Numbered from the stretch's first letter, positions 46,872 to 56,703 are shown. The stretch: 64,000 nucleotides of DNA from Streptomyces paradoxus (GCF_014202475.1 NZ_JACHGV010000003.1:404454-468453); one strand, 5' to 3'. Numbers and translations: made by a program. The notes: a model not told the origin generated them from the sequence alone.

Positions 46872-47651
46872 TCAGAAGCGGCGCGTGATCAGCGCTCGCT
46901 TCACCTCGGCGATCGCCTTCGTGACCTCGATGCCGCGCGGGCAGGCGTCCGTGCAGTTGAAGGTCGTGCGGCAGCGCCAGACGCCGTCGCGGTCGTTCAG
47001 GATCTCCAGGCGCTGCTCGCCGGCCTCGTCACGCGAGTCGAAGATGAAGCGGTGCGCGTTGACGATGGCGGCCGGGCCGAAGTACTGGCCGTCGTTCCAG
47101 AAGACCGGGCACGACGTGGTGCAGGCCGCGCAGAGGATGCACTTCGTCGTGTCGTCGAAGCGCTCGCGGTCCTCGGCCGTCTGGAAACGCTCACGCGTCG
47201 GCTCGTTCGTGTCCTTCGTGATCAGGAAGGGCATGACGTCGCGGTACGCCTGGAAGAACGGCTCCATGTCGACCACGAGGTCCTTCAGGACCGTGAGGCC
47301 CTTGATGGCCTCGACCGTGATCGGCTTCTCGGGGTTGATGTCCTTGATCAGCGTCTTGCAGGCAAGGCGGTTCTTGCCGTTGATCCGCATCGCGTCCGAG
47401 CCGCAGATGCCGTGCGCGCAGGAACGGCGGAACGTCAGCGTGCCGTCCAGGTCCCACTTGATCTTGTGGAGGGCGTCGAGGACACGCTCCTTGGGGTCGA
47501 TCTCCACCTGGAAGTCTTCCCACACCGCCTCCGCCGCGACCTCCGGGTTGAACCGGCGGATGCGGAAGGTGACCGTGATGTAGGGGGAGTCGGCGAAACC
47601 GGGCTCGGGCTTGCCGGCCGCGTCTTCCTTGTCCAGAACAGGGGTAGCCAT
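46872..47651 (-). CDS. sdhB: Succinate dehydrogenase iron-sulfur subunit
   Basis: Protein of 259 aa. Cysteine clusters for three Fe-S centres are complete: RRSCAHGICGSDAM plus LACK (2Fe-2S), CILCAACTTSCP (4Fe-4S) and CRTTFNCTDACPRG (3Fe-4S region). It carries electrons from the flavoprotein to menaquinone in the membrane. Its ATG overlaps the sdhA stop (TGATG). It is the last gene of sdhCDAB. Confidence 0.97.
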   Translation of the reverse strand: MATPVLDKEDAAGKPEPGFADSPYITVTFRIRRFNPEVAAEAVWEDFQVEIDPKERVLDALHKIKWDLDGTLTFRRSCAHGICGSDAMRINGKNRLACKTLIKDINPEKPITVEAIKGLTVLKDLVVDMEPFFQAYRDVMPFLITKDTNEPTRERFQTAEDRERFDDTTKCILCAACTTSCPVFWNDGQYFGPAAIVNAHRFIFDSRDEAGEQRLEILNDRDGVWRCRTTFNCTDACPRGIEVTKAIAEVKRALITRRF

Positions 47652-49405
47652 CAGTACTTACGCTCCATCGGCTGGTAGCGGGTCTGGACGACCGGCTTGT
47701 AGTCGAGACGGACGGTTTCGGAGCCGTCGGCGCCGACCTCGCGGTACGCCATGGTGTGCCGCATGAAGTTGACGTCGTCGCGGTTCGGGTAGTCCTCGCG
47801 GTAGTGACCGCCGCGGGACTCCTTGCGGGCCAGCGCGGAGACGGCCATGACCTCGGCGAGGTCGAGCAGGTTGCCCAGCTCGATGGCCTCCAGCAGGTCC
47901 GTGTTGAACCGCTTGCCCTTGTCCTGGATCGCCACGTTCTTGTAGCGCTCGCGCAGCTCCGCGATCTTCTCGACCGCCGTCTTGATCGTCTGCTCGGTGC
48001 GGAACACCATGACGTTGGCGTCCATGGTCTCCTGCAGCTCACGCCGCAGCTCCGCCACCCGCTCGTTGCCGGTGGCGTCGCGCAGCCGCTCAACCTGCGC
48101 GACCACGAGCTCCGCCGGGTTCTCCGGCAGCTCGACGAACTCCGCCTTCTGCGCGTACTCGGCGGCGGCGATGCCCGCGCGCTTGCCGAAGACGTTGATG
48201 TCCAGCAGCGAGTTCGTGCCGAGGCGGTTGGCGCCGTGCACGGATACACAGGCGACCTCGCCGGCCGCGTACAGACCGGGAACGACCGTGGTGTTGTCCG
48301 CCAGGACCTCACCCTCGACGTTGGTCGGGATGCCGCCCATGGCGTAGTGCGCGGTCGGCTGGATCGGGATCGGGTCCGTGTAGGGCTCGATACCGAGGTA
48401 GGTGCGCGCGAACTCCGTGATGTCGGGCAGCTTCGCGTCCAGCTGCTCCGGCGGGAGGTGGGTGAGGTCGAGGTAGACGTGGTCGCCCTCGGGACCGCAG
48501 CCGCGGCCCTCACGGATCTCCGTGTAGATGGAGCGGGACACGACGTCACGGGACGCGAGGTCCTTCATGACCGGCGCGTACTTCTCCATGAAGCGCTCGC
48601 CGTCCTTGTTGCGGAGAATGCCGCCCTCACCGCGGGCGCCCTCCGTCAGAAGGATGCCCATGCGCCAGATGCCGGTCGGGTGGAACTGGAAGAACTCCAT
48701 GTCCTCCAGCGGCAGGCCACGGCGGTAGACCGCCGCCTGGCCGTCGCCCGTCAGCGTGTGCGCGTTGGACGTCACCTTGAAGAACTTGCCGCAGCCGCCG
48801 GACGCGTAGACCACGGACTTCGCCTGGAAGACGTGGATCTCACCGGTCGCCAGCTCGTACGCGACGACACCGGCCGACTTCTTGACGCCGTCGACCTCGG
48901 TGATCAGCTGGTCCAGGACGTAGAACTCGTTGTAGAACTCCACGCCCTCCTTGACGCAGTTCTGGTACAGCGTCTGAAGGATCATGTGGCCGGTGCGGTC
49001 GGCCGCGTAGCAGGAGCGGCGGACCGGGGCCTCGCCGTGGTTGCGGCTGTGACCGCCGAAGCGGCGCTGGTCGATGGTGCCGTTCGGGGTCCGGTTGAAC
49101 GGCAGGCCCATCTTCTCCAGGTCGAGGACGGAGTCGATGGCCTCCTTCGCCAGGATCTCGGCGGCGTCCTGGTCGACCAGGTAGTCACCGCCCTTGACCG
49201 TGTCGAAGGTGTGCCACTCCCAGTTGTCCTCCTCCACGTTGGCGAGCGCGGCGGCCATGCCGCCCTGCGCGGCGCCCGTGTGGGAGCGGGTGGGGTACAG
49301 CTTGGTCAGCACGGCGGTGCGGCTGCGCTTCGTGGACTCGATGGCCGCGCGCATGCCCGCGCCACCGGCGCCGACGATGACGGTGTCGTACTTGTGGATC
49401 TTCAT
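47651..49405 (-). CDS. sdhA: Succinate dehydrogenase flavoprotein subunit
   Basis: Protein of 584 aa. FAD motif [15 protein letters not shown], His42 in [12 protein letters not shown] for the covalent flavin link, the active-site block [17 protein letters not shown] and [20 protein letters not shown] are present. It oxidises succinate to fumarate. It lies 19 bases after the membrane anchor gene sdhD and overlaps sdhB. Confidence 0.97.
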   Translation of the reverse strand: MKIHKYDTVIVGAGGAGMRAAIESTKRSRTAVLTKLYPTRSHTGAAQGGMAAALANVEEDNWEWHTFDTVKGGDYLVDQDAAEILAKEAIDSVLDLEKMGLPFNRTPNGTIDQRRFGGHSRNHGEAPVRRSCYAADRTGHMILQTLYQNCVKEGVEFYNEFYVLDQLITEVDGVKKSAGVVAYELATGEIHVFQAKSVVYASGGCGKFFKVTSNAHTLTGDGQAAVYRRGLPLEDMEFFQFHPTGIWRMGILLTEGARGEGGILRNKDGERFMEKYAPVMKDLASRDVVSRSIYTEIREGRGCGPEGDHVYLDLTHLPPEQLDAKLPDITEFARTYLGIEPYTDPIPIQPTAHYAMGGIPTNVEGEVLADNTTVVPGLYAAGEVACVSVHGANRLGTNSLLDINVFGKRAGIAAAEYAQKAEFVELPENPAELVVAQVERLRDATGNERVAELRRELQETMDANVMVFRTEQTIKTAVEKIAELRERYKNVAIQDKGKRFNTDLLEAIELGNLLDLAEVMAVSALARKESRGGHYREDYPNRDDVNFMRHTMAYREVGADGSETVRLDYKPVVQTRYQPMERKY

Positions 49406-49424
49406 GATTCTCGCAGCCCCGTGC

Positions 49425-49907
49425 CTAGCGGATGTTCGGGTCGAAGGTGAAGATCACCAGCGTGCCCAGCAGGATGGTGAACACCGTGGCCGTGTAGAGC
49501 AGGCCCTTGAGCCACAGCCGGGTGTTCGCGCGCTCCGCGTAGTCGTTGATGACCGTGCGCAGGCCGTTGGCGCCGTGCAGCATGGCGAGCCACAGCATCA
49601 GCAGGTCCCAGACCTGCCAGAACGGGGACGCCCAGCGGCCCGCCACGAAGGCGAAACCGATCTTGGACACGCCGCCGTCCAGCACGAGCTGGATCAGCAG
49701 GTGGCCGAGGACCAGGACGACCAGCACGACGCCCGACAGGCGCATGAAGAGCCAGGCGGCCAGCTCGAAGTTGCCCCGGGTGGTCTTCGGGGTCTTCTTG
49801 GTGCGCTGGCGCGGGGCCTCGATGAAGGGCGCCGGGTTGTCGACGGTGTAGACGGCGCCGCCCTCGACGGGGCCGACGCCGGCGGCGGTCTTCTCAGACG
49901 TGGACAT
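49425..49907 (-). CDS. sdhD: Succinate dehydrogenase membrane anchor subunit
   Basis: Protein of 160 aa. After a hydrophilic N-terminus of about 45 residues there are three helices. [14 protein letters not shown] and [17 protein letters not shown] contain histidines suited to heme b or quinone contacts. The order sdhC-sdhD-sdhA-sdhB and the 5-base gap to sdhC fix the identity. Confidence 0.92.
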   Translation of the reverse strand: MSTSEKTAAGVGPVEGGAVYTVDNPAPFIEAPRQRTKKTPKTTRGNFELAAWLFMRLSGVVLVVLVLGHLLIQLVLDGGVSKIGFAFVAGRWASPFWQVWDLLMLWLAMLHGANGLRTVINDYAERANTRLWLKGLLYTATVFTILLGTLVIFTFDPNIR

Positions 49908-49912
49908 TGGCG

Positions 49913-50293
49913 TCAGCTCCCGAAGAGTTCACGAGCGGCGTGGCCGAGGACGGGGTAGATGGCCCCGAGCATCAGCACGACCCACAGGGCGACGACGGTC
50001 CAGAGCATCTGCTTCTGGTAGCGGGCGCCCTTGATCCAGAAGTCGACAGCGATGACGCGCAGGCCGTTGAGCGCGTGAAAGAGGATGGCGGCGACGAGGC
50101 CGTACTCCAGCAGCGCGACGATCGGCGTCTTGTACGTGGCCACGACGGTGTCGTAGGCCTCCGGGGACACACGGACGAGGGCGGTGTCCAGCACGTGAAC
50201 GAACAGGAAGAAGAAGATGAGGACGCCGGTGACTCGGTGAGCCACCCAGGACCACATTCCTTCCCGGCCGCGGTACAGCGTTCCAGCCGGCAC
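49913..50293 (-). CDS. sdhC: Succinate dehydrogenase cytochrome b556 subunit
   Basis: Protein of 126 aa with three helices. The SdhC signature WSWVAHRVTGVLIFFFLFVHVLD includes the heme-ligand region, and FHALNGLRVIAVDFW follows. The start is GTG at 50293, set by GGAGGAAA 7 nt upstream. A possible -10 TACGAT (minus, 50387-50382) lies about 90 bases upstream in the leader. Confidence 0.93.
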   Translation of the reverse strand: MPAGTLYRGREGMWSWVAHRVTGVLIFFFLFVHVLDTALVRVSPEAYDTVVATYKTPIVALLEYGLVAAILFHALNGLRVIAVDFWIKGARYQKQMLWTVVALWVVLMLGAIYPVLGHAARELFGS

Positions 50294-50381
50294 GGAAGTT
50301 TCCTCCGGGAGCGGGGATTGGGGCCGCGCCGGCTTGGTGTGTCGGTCGGGCCCGGCCGGGTACGGTCCACCGGCCCCCAGC

Positions 50382-50387
50382 ATCGTA
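50382..50387 (-). promoter_or_regulatory. Candidate -10 (TACGAT) of sdhCDAB
   Basis: TACGAT on the minus strand, in the 220-base gap before sdhC. No convincing -35 partner is seen at 16-18 bases. Confidence 0.3.
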
Positions 50388-50498
50388 GCGATGCGCTGCC
50401 GCTGGGCTGAGCCGGGGTCCCTGGGTGTGATCAAACTGGCACGCAAAGAGGTACTGGTGGGCTAGTGCGGCCCAGGGGGCAGGGGGTGTTCTTGGGGC

Positions 50499-50549
50499 GC
50501 CGGGTGCGAGTCGTCAGTGGTTGCTCGCGCAGTTCCCCGCGCCCCTGAG
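50499..50549 (-). repeat. Dispersed repeat, copy 2, forming the end of the OHCU-like gene
   Basis: On the minus strand this copy matches the repeat at 29738-29788 with a handful of mismatches over 51 bases, including a shared GGGGCGCGGGGAACTGCGCG core. It encodes the last residues (LRGAGNCASNH) and stop of the upstream gene, so the element seems to have landed in or replaced the gene's 3' end. Confidence 0.75.
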
Positions 50550-50987
50550 GGCGCTGACCAGCCGCACGCTCGCCAGGCGGCGGAGCTCGTCGGCCACGAC
50601 CGCGCGCTCCTCCTCGGGATCGTTGGTCAATCGTGACCGGATGGCGGCGAGGAGGCGGTCCAGGGTCTCCGACGGGGACAGGCCGTCCAGGCAGATGACG
50701 AACACGTGTCCGAAGCGGGCCTCGTAGGCGGCGTGGGCCGCGCTCAGGGCGGTGTGGGCCGCGGAGTAGCTGTCCGGCGGGAGCGTGGCAAGGGGCTCGG
50801 CCGCCAGCGCTTCCGTGAAGTCGGGCCAGGCCAGGTCGTAGGCCGCCTCGTCCGCGGCGGCCAGCAGGGAGTCCAGGTCCGGGTAGGGGCGGTGGTCCGC
50901 GACGCGCCTGGCCCAGCGGAGGCTGCGCAGGCAGGAGAGCAGGGCCTGCTCCAGCTCTTGTGCGGAGGCTGCGTTGAAGTGCTCCAC
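50514..50987 (-). CDS. OHCU-decarboxylase-like protein lacking the catalytic motif
   Basis: Protein of 157 aa. The start (EHFNAASAQELEQALLSC) and the end (AAYEARFGHVFVICLDG, RLTNDPEEERAVVADELRRLA) match 2-oxo-4-hydroxy-4-carboxy-5-ureidoimidazoline decarboxylase of urate breakdown. The segment that should carry the active-site AHPRIG instead reads LAAEPLATLPPD and is shorter. Activity is thus doubtful. No other purine-breakdown gene is near. The last 11 residues come from a dispersed repeat. The start is GTG at 50987. Confidence 0.75.
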   Translation of the reverse strand: MEHFNAASAQELEQALLSCLRSLRWARRVADHRPYPDLDSLLAAADEAAYDLAWPDFTEALAAEPLATLPPDSYSAAHTALSAAHAAYEARFGHVFVICLDGLSPSETLDRLLAAIRSRLTNDPEEERAVVADELRRLASVRLVSALRGAGNCASNH

Positions 50988-51199
50988 CGGTATGGCGAGC
51001 CGGCCGGGGAGGTCTGGGAGACGGTGCGCAGGCAGCGTGGGTCCTCGTGGGCGTCACGTGTGTCAGCAGGGCGAGCTGTGAGAGATGTGACGCCACGCTA
51101 TCGAGTACGACCATGACGTGTCCGAAGGATGCCTGAATTTCACCCGGGAGAGAGAGATTCGGCACGCGTGGTGGACGCGCGCCATCCGGGCCCGGGTTT

Positions 51200-51205
51200 T
51201 AGGTT
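51200..51205 (+). promoter_or_regulatory. -10 element placing a leaderless start for the hexosaminidase
   Basis: TAGGTT ends 6 bases before the GTG start, so the first base of the start codon is the expected transcription start. No ribosome site is present. Confidence 0.5.
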
Positions 51206-51211
51206 GGCCGT

Positions 51212-52876
51212 GTGAGTCAGCACAGGCGCCGGACTTCGGCGAAGCAGGAGAAACAGCGGCAGGTGCTGGTCGTGGCCATGGCTGTAGCCCTGGTCGTGGT
51301 CGCGGCCGGGGTGAGTCTCGGGCTCTGGGCGGCCTCGGGCGGCGACGGATCCACCGGTTCGGAGGCCGGATCCTCGCGGGGAGCCACCGCGGCCGCGCCC
51401 CCGGACCAGGCGCCGGAGGCGGCGCAGACCCCCAGCCCGACCCGCTCCTACCCCCTGTCCGAGGCGCCCCGCACCATCCCCGCCGTGCGCGACCACGAGC
51501 CGGCGCGCGGCCCGGGCTGGCAGCCCGGGAAGGGCAACCGGGTGGTCGTGGACGACCCGGCGCTGGCCGACGAGGGGCGGCTGGTCGCCGGCGAGCTCGG
51601 GATGGCCTACGCGGGCGAGAAGAACGACCGGCGGGCCGGGGACCTGCGGCTGGCGCTGAACGGCGACGAGGGCGCGAACCCGGAGTCGTACGTGATGACC
51701 GTGCGCGACGGGAGGGTGGAGATCAACGGGCCTTCCGACGCCGGGGTCTTCTACGGAACCCGCACGCTCAAGCAGGAGACGCACGACGGCGGCACGGCCC
51801 CCGAGGGGGTCGTGAAGGACGAGCCGGCCAAGCCGCAGCGCGGGTTCATGCTGGACATCGCGCGCAAGAACTTCACGGCCGGCTGGATCGAGGACCGCGT
51901 CCGGGAACTGGGCGACCTGAAGTTCAACCAGCTGGGGCTGCACTTCTCCGACGACCAGGGCTTCCGGATCGAGTCCTCCTCCCACCCCGAGATCGTCTCG
52001 CAGCAGCATCTGACCAAGGCACAGGTGCGGAAGATCATCGACCTCGCGCGGAGCCGGCACATCACGATCGTGCCCGAGATCGACTCGCCCGGGCACCTCG
52101 GCGCCGTTCTCGACGCCCACCCCGACCTGCAGCTGCGCACCGTGCAGGGGTCGGCGGTGCAGGGCGCCATCGACATCTCCAAGGCCGAGAGCGCCGAGAT
52201 CGTCGACGACCTGCTCAACGAGTACGCGGACCTCTTCCCCGGCGGGCCGTGGCACCTCGGCGGTGACGAGTACCAGGCGCTGACCCGGTCGAACCCGGAG
52301 GCGTCGTTCCCGCAGCTGGCCGCCGCGGCCCGGGAGAGGTACGGCTCCGACGCGACGGTCGCCGACCTCACGACCGGCTGGCTCAACGACCGGGCCGACA
52401 CTGTCCGGGGGCATCAGCGCGTCCCGCGCGCCTGGAACGACGGCTTCTTCCGCGGCACCTCCGTCCAGGCCGCCAAGGACATCCAGGTCGCCTACTGGAC
52501 GGGCAAGGAGATCGGCGCCCGGGCTCCCCTGGAGTACCTGGAGGCGGGCCGCAAGGTGATCAACTACAACGACGAGTTCCTGTACTACGTGCTCGGCGAG
52601 CCGCAGACCTTCGTCTACCCGACGGGCCAGCGGATCTACGAGCAGTGGACACCGCGGGTGCTGCGCGGCACCGCGGCCGTGCCGGCGCGCTACGACGGCC
52701 AGATCCTCGGCGGGTCCTTCGCCGTGTGGTGCGACCTCGCGGACTCCCAGACGGAAGACCAGGTGGCGGCCGGGATCCGGATGCCGCTGCGGGCGACCGT
52801 CCAGAAGCTCTGGGACCCGGACAGGCCCGAGCTGTCCTGGGCGGAGTTCCGGGCGCTGGCGAACAGGCTCGGCTGA
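51212..52876 (+). CDS. Beta-N-acetylhexosaminidase, glycoside hydrolase family 20
   Basis: Protein of 554 aa. One N-terminal helix (about 18-42) anchors or exports it, then a Ser/Pro/Ala-rich spacer. A GH20b-like domain precedes the catalytic barrel with RGFMLDIARKNFT, HFSDDQGFRIE, VPEIDSPGHLGA and the catalytic pair Asp-Glu in HLGGDEY. It releases N-acetylhexosamine from chitin or cell-wall oligomers outside the cell. The GTG start appears leaderless. It has no operon partners. Confidence 0.93.
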   Translation: MSQHRRRTSAKQEKQRQVLVVAMAVALVVVAAGVSLGLWAASGGDGSTGSEAGSSRGATAAAPPDQAPEAAQTPSPTRSYPLSEAPRTIPAVRDHEPARGPGWQPGKGNRVVVDDPALADEGRLVAGELGMAYAGEKNDRRAGDLRLALNGDEGANPESYVMTVRDGRVEINGPSDAGVFYGTRTLKQETHDGGTAPEGVVKDEPAKPQRGFMLDIARKNFTAGWIEDRVRELGDLKFNQLGLHFSDDQGFRIESSSHPEIVSQQHLTKAQVRKIIDLARSRHITIVPEIDSPGHLGAVLDAHPDLQLRTVQGSAVQGAIDISKAESAEIVDDLLNEYADLFPGGPWHLGGDEYQALTRSNPEASFPQLAAAARERYGSDATVADLTTGWLNDRADTVRGHQRVPRAWNDGFFRGTSVQAAKDIQVAYWTGKEIGARAPLEYLEAGRKVINYNDEFLYYVLGEPQTFVYPTGQRIYEQWTPRVLRGTAAVPARYDGQILGGSFAVWCDLADSQTEDQVAAGIRMPLRATVQKLWDPDRPELSWAEFRALANRLG

Positions 52877-52971
52877 CCGGCACGAATTGGCGCAAACGGC
52901 TGCGAACTTCCGTACGACTGTGGTGGTCTTCTGGCGCGAGTGAAACCGAATATGCCGGGGGGAACCGGGAC

Positions 52972-53478
52972 ATGGGCTACTGGGGATATTTCGTCGTGGG
53001 CCGGGGGGAGCGGCCACTGCCGGAGCTGGACGCGCTGGCGGGGGCCGGGGAGGGGCCCACGCAGCGCGCCTCGGCACCGGGCGGATGGCAGGTGTGGGAG
53101 TACCCGAGCAGCGACGGCGACATCGGGAACATGAACGCCCTGGCCCGGGAGACCGGGGCGCCCGCGCTCTTCGGGTACGTCATGAACAGCGAGTGCGTGG
53201 TGCTGGAGGCCGCGGCTCCCGAGAGCGGGGCGTGGACGACCTGCCTCGCGCGCTCCGCGATGGCCGGGTACCTGGGGGCGGGCCGCGAGGGCCCCGCTCT
53301 GGAGGACTACTTCCTCGAACCCGGTGACGCCGCCGAGCGCGCCGTGCGCTGGGCCGCCGAGGCCGGGTGCGAAGTGAACGCCGGAGCGTTGGTGGACGTA
53401 CTGACTTCAGACCCCGATCCCCTGGCCGAAAACCTGTTGTTCCGTTTCCTCGACAGACTGGGCGTGGTGCCCCTGTGA
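52972..53478 (+). CDS. Conserved hypothetical protein
   Basis: Protein of 168 aa, start MGYWGYFVVGRGERPL. No signal peptide or helix; Gly/Glu/Ala-rich with patterns WQVWEYPSSDGDIGN and LLFRFLDRLGVVPL. No family is recognised. The ATG has GGGGGAACC upstream. The two genes that follow are also uncharacterised and on the same strand, spaced 108 and 140 bases apart, so they are probably separate units. Confidence 0.7.
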   Translation: MGYWGYFVVGRGERPLPELDALAGAGEGPTQRASAPGGWQVWEYPSSDGDIGNMNALARETGAPALFGYVMNSECVVLEAAAPESGAWTTCLARSAMAGYLGAGREGPALEDYFLEPGDAAERAVRWAAEAGCEVNAGALVDVLTSDPDPLAENLLFRFLDRLGVVPL

Positions 53479-53586
53479 CACTCCGGGGCCGTCGCACGCA
53501 GTAAGGGGAAGTGCGGGTTCCGTGAGGGGTGAGGGCTGGTAGCGGCCTGATCGGGCCCCGGAGAAGGCCCGCGGAGGGAGGCGTGG

Positions 53587-54141
53587 ATGAGCCTGGTGGA
53601 GTTGATCGCACAGGCCGACGAACGCGGGCTGGCCGCGAGCGGACTGGCTTGTCTCGATCGGTGCGTGCCCCTGCTGGGCGGTGACGACGAGACCCTGCGG
53701 CCGGTGTGGGCGAGCCTCGGCGACGACGCCGGCGACGGCGAGTGGGGCGAGCGGCTGGAGCAGGCGCGCTGCAAGCTGGACGCGGCCGGCGCCGGGGACG
53801 AGGCCGTCACACTCGCCCACCGGATGCTCGAGGCCGCTCCCGCCGAGCGCTCCGCGACGGGGCTCCGGGTGTGGGCCGACGCCTGCTCCGTCGCCTCCCT
53901 CCAGATCCACCGGCTCCTGGACACCGCCCAGGACGAGGCCTCGTCCGTCGACTCCCGCCGCGAGGGCCGTACGGACGGCATGTCACCCCTCGTCGCCGCG
54001 GAACTGCGCCGCCAGGTCATCGTCCTGGAAGTCCTGGCCGGACACGGCCCGGCCGGGCTGCGCCGGGCGCTGGAGGTGTCGACCGAGGGGCGGCGGGTGC
54101 TGCGCGCGGTGGTCTCCCGCCGGAGCCGGCAACAGGGCTGA
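53587..54141 (+). CDS. Conserved hypothetical helical protein
   Basis: Protein of 184 aa, almost all alpha-helical by composition (MSLVELIAQADERGLAASG, VWADACSVASLQIHRLLDTA, SPLVAAELRRQVIVLEVL). Soluble, no known motif. The ATG follows GGAGGGAGGCG. Function unknown. Confidence 0.7.
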   Translation: MSLVELIAQADERGLAASGLACLDRCVPLLGGDDETLRPVWASLGDDAGDGEWGERLEQARCKLDAAGAGDEAVTLAHRMLEAAPAERSATGLRVWADACSVASLQIHRLLDTAQDEASSVDSRREGRTDGMSPLVAAELRRQVIVLEVLAGHGPAGLRRALEVSTEGRRVLRAVVSRRSRQQG

Positions 54142-54281
54142 GGGAGGCCGCCGATCGCTAAACCCGCTTCCTGGGAGGGTCCTGTGACTGTCCCTTGGGT
54201 GCGGTGGGGTGGTCCTGCGCCGCTTCGGGGAAGTCGCCGAATCCGGGTGACGAAACGCTTCGCCGCACCGCTTTCACGGAT

Positions 54282-54677
54282 GTGACGACTCAAGCGGAGA
54301 CCAGGCCATCGGCGGCTGCCAAGCCGCTGCGATGGGCGGCGGACACAGTGGCGACGATGCGCGAGGGAGCACGGCTGCGCCTCGACTACTCGGCACAGAG
54401 TCTGTGGAGCATCGACCGGATGATCGAGGAGATACGGCGGGAGGGAGCGCCCGAAGCAGCCGTCCGCCAGGTACTGCGCGGCTTCGGCGCCTACACCGGT
54501 GAGGTGATCGTGCGTCAGACCGGCGCCGAGTGGTGGGCGACCGGCGGCGACCACTGGATACGCACGCCCGACGGACGCCTGTGGGACCCCATCGACGAGG
54601 CCCGCCGCTGCTACGCCGGCCAGGGGTCGCTGCGGCTGTTGTGCCGGGACGCGGTGAGCGCCGGGCCCCGGCGGTAG
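54282..54677 (+). CDS. Conserved hypothetical protein
   Basis: Protein of 131 aa. It contains LRLDYSAQSLWSIDRMIEEI, VLRGFGAYTGEVIVRQTGAEWW and TPDGRLWDPIDEARRCY, an alpha-then-beta layout seen in small Streptomyces proteins of unknown role. The GTG at 54282 follows no ribosome site. It converges on the amidase gene, 2 bases away. Confidence 0.65.
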   Translation: MTTQAETRPSAAAKPLRWAADTVATMREGARLRLDYSAQSLWSIDRMIEEIRREGAPEAAVRQVLRGFGAYTGEVIVRQTGAEWWATGGDHWIRTPDGRLWDPIDEARRCYAGQGSLRLLCRDAVSAGPRR

Positions 54678-54679
54678 CG

Positions 54680-55867
54680 TCAGCGCGCGAGCACGCCCTC
54701 GTCCTCGGCCCAGAGGTCCAAGGATTCCGGAGCGGGCTCGGCCTGCTGGCCGGCGTTCGCGGCCAGGGTGCGGATCTCGGGCAGGTTGTTGTAGAGGTTC
54801 TGGCCGGGGCAGGCGGTCGGGTAGCCGTCGCGGTGCCCGGAGATCCGATGGAACGTCACCTTCTGCCCCAGCTTGTACTTGCCGTTGTCGGCACCGGAGG
54901 TCAGCACGACCGTCCCGGTCGGGTCGATGCCGTAGAGGCCGAGCTTCCACGCCGCGACCTTCGCGACCGACTTGCGCACCGCGGCGCCGGCGACCGCCGT
55001 GGAGTAGTCGCCGAGCACCGAGATGCTGCTGGTGGCGGTGTTGAACCCGTAGGTGTGCGCGCCGAGGACGGGCTTGTCGATGCCGCCCGCACGGCCCTCG
55101 AAGACGGTGCCGCACTTGTCGACGAGGAAGTGGTAGCCGATGTCGTTCCAGCCGTTGCTCTTCACGTGGTAGAGGAACACGCCGCGCACGATCGACGCCG
55201 ACTGGGAGCAGGTGTAGGCGTTGGTACCCGCCGTGTGGTGGACGAACATCGCCTTGGTGCCGCCGGTGAACGTGGGCGGGTCCTTCACCAGGGACTCGTC
55301 GGCGCCCCAGGCGGAGCGGGACGTCACGGCGGGACGCTCGGCGGCCAGCGGGCCGGCGGCCGGCCCGGCGACGTCCGGCGCGACGTCGTCCGGTTCGACG
55401 ACCTCGGTGTGCACGGCGCCCGACCCGGCCTCGGGGTCGACCAGTTCGACACGCAGCCCCGCCGGCAGGCGGGCGCCCGAGACGCGCACCTGGAAGCCGT
55501 CCGAGGGCCCGGTCCACAGCGGCTGGGTGCCGCCCCGCACACCGGGCCGGTCGCGGTCGGGACCCGTCTCGGGCGCACGGACGTCGGTCTCCAGGAGGCG
55601 CCACGCGCTCCACGCGCCGCTCTCCCGGGAGCGGGTGCGCACGTGGGCGGTGCCCTCCAGGACCGCGTCCGGGTCGTCCCAGGTGATACCGATCAGGCTG
55701 AACGGCTCGACGGTGCGCGGGGCGAGGGACCGTTCGTGGGGGTCGCCGTCCGGCACCCGGACGGTGTGCACCCCGTCCGAGGAGGTGGCCCGGGCGGGCT
55801 GGGTCAGGCCGAGGGCGCCGAGGGCCAGGGCGGTGGCGACGGCGGTGCGCAGGAGGCGGGGTGTCAT
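54680..55867 (-). CDS. Secreted peptidoglycan-recognition-type amidase
   Basis: Protein of 395 aa. A signal peptide (about 1-27, ALGLTQPARA) is followed by a beta-rich N-terminal module (about 30-175) and a PGRP/Ami_2 domain (about 180-360): SAWGADES, MFVHHTAGTNAY, IGYHFLVDKCGTVFEGRAGG, and SGHRDGYPTACPG. The two His and the Cys of the zinc site are present, so it should cut the N-acetylmuramoyl-L-alanine bond. A second ATG 10 codons upstream would add MQPLTKGERR; the one called gives a normal signal peptide. Confidence 0.9.
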   Translation of the reverse strand: MTPRLLRTAVATALALGALGLTQPARATSSDGVHTVRVPDGDPHERSLAPRTVEPFSLIGITWDDPDAVLEGTAHVRTRSRESGAWSAWRLLETDVRAPETGPDRDRPGVRGGTQPLWTGPSDGFQVRVSGARLPAGLRVELVDPEAGSGAVHTEVVEPDDVAPDVAGPAAGPLAAERPAVTSRSAWGADESLVKDPPTFTGGTKAMFVHHTAGTNAYTCSQSASIVRGVFLYHVKSNGWNDIGYHFLVDKCGTVFEGRAGGIDKPVLGAHTYGFNTATSSISVLGDYSTAVAGAAVRKSVAKVAAWKLGLYGIDPTGTVVLTSGADNGKYKLGQKVTFHRISGHRDGYPTACPGQNLYNNLPEIRTLAANAGQQAEPAPESLDLWAEDEGVLAR

Positions 55868-56085
55868 ACGGCGCTCGCCTTTCGTGAGCGGTTGCATCGC
55901 GAGCAGAGCTCCCCGGTGCGTCACTCGGCCGAAACCTCCGCGGGGCCGGGCTCCCGAGGACGGCGGGCGGGGTTGACCCGAACGGTCGCCGACGCCCGCA
56001 GCCTGACGCGCTGTGACACTTCCGCGCGGACCGGCGCTGATGACCGTGGGAGGGCGCGCGCACTTGGCACGGACGAGGACGGTAC

Positions 56086-56703
56086 TTGGGTCAGGGAACG
56101 GAACCCCGGCGCGGACAGGCGTACGACGGGGAACTCGGCGCGGCCGTTGCGCGGGCCCAGCAGGGTGACGAGGCGGCCTTCGCTGTCGCCTACCGGTTCG
56201 TGCAGCCCGGACTGCTCGGGTATCTGCGCGGCCTGGTCGGGGACGACGCGGAGGACGTGGCGTCCGACGCCTGGCTGGAGATAGCCCGGGACCTCGGGCG
56301 GTTCCGGGGCGACGGGGCCGGCTTCCGCGGCTGGACGGCGACCATCGCGCGGCACCGGGCGCTGGACCATCTGCGCCGGCAGCGGGTACGGCCCCGGTCG
56401 TCCGCACTGGAGCAGGACGTGCTGGAACTGCCCGGACCGCAGAGCACGCACGACCAGGCACTGGAGGCCCTTTCCACCGAGCACGCCCTGGAGCTGGTCC
56501 GGGGGCTGCCGCGCGACCAGGCCGAGGCGGTGCTGCTGCGGGTGGTGGTCGGCCTCGACGGGCCGGCCGCCGCACGGGTGCTGGGCAAGCGGCCGGGCGC
56601 GGTCCGCACGGCCGCCCACCGGGGCCTGAAACGCCTCGCCCGGCAGCTGGGCGCGGAGAGTGTGACGGATGACGGTCCCCGGACGCTGGGTGAGTCGACG
56701 TGA
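56086..56703 (+). CDS. ECF-type RNA polymerase sigma factor (first of tandem pair)
   Basis: Protein of 205 aa. Region 2 reads LRGLVGDDAEDVASDAWLEIARDLGRFRG...RGWTATIARHRALDHLRR. Region 4 reads LPRDQAEAVLLRVVVGLDGPAAARVLGKRPGAVRTAAHRGLKRLAR. The TTG start has GAGGAC upstream. A membrane protein follows 153 bases later. The whole pair is repeated downstream with clear similarity, so the two sigma factors are paralogues by local duplication. Confidence 0.9.
   Translation: MGQGTEPRRGQAYDGELGAAVARAQQGDEAAFAVAYRFVQPGLLGYLRGLVGDDAEDVASDAWLEIARDLGRFRGDGAGFRGWTATIARHRALDHLRRQRVRPRSSALEQDVLELPGPQSTHDQALEALSTEHALELVRGLPRDQAEAVLLRVVVGLDGPAAARVLGKRPGAVRTAAHRGLKRLARQLGAESVTDDGPRTLGEST

Noticed and set aside
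53307-56063. 918-codon minus-strand frame spanning several genes
   Set aside because: It crosses genes of both strands and includes parts of the amidase in another frame; no domain is readable.
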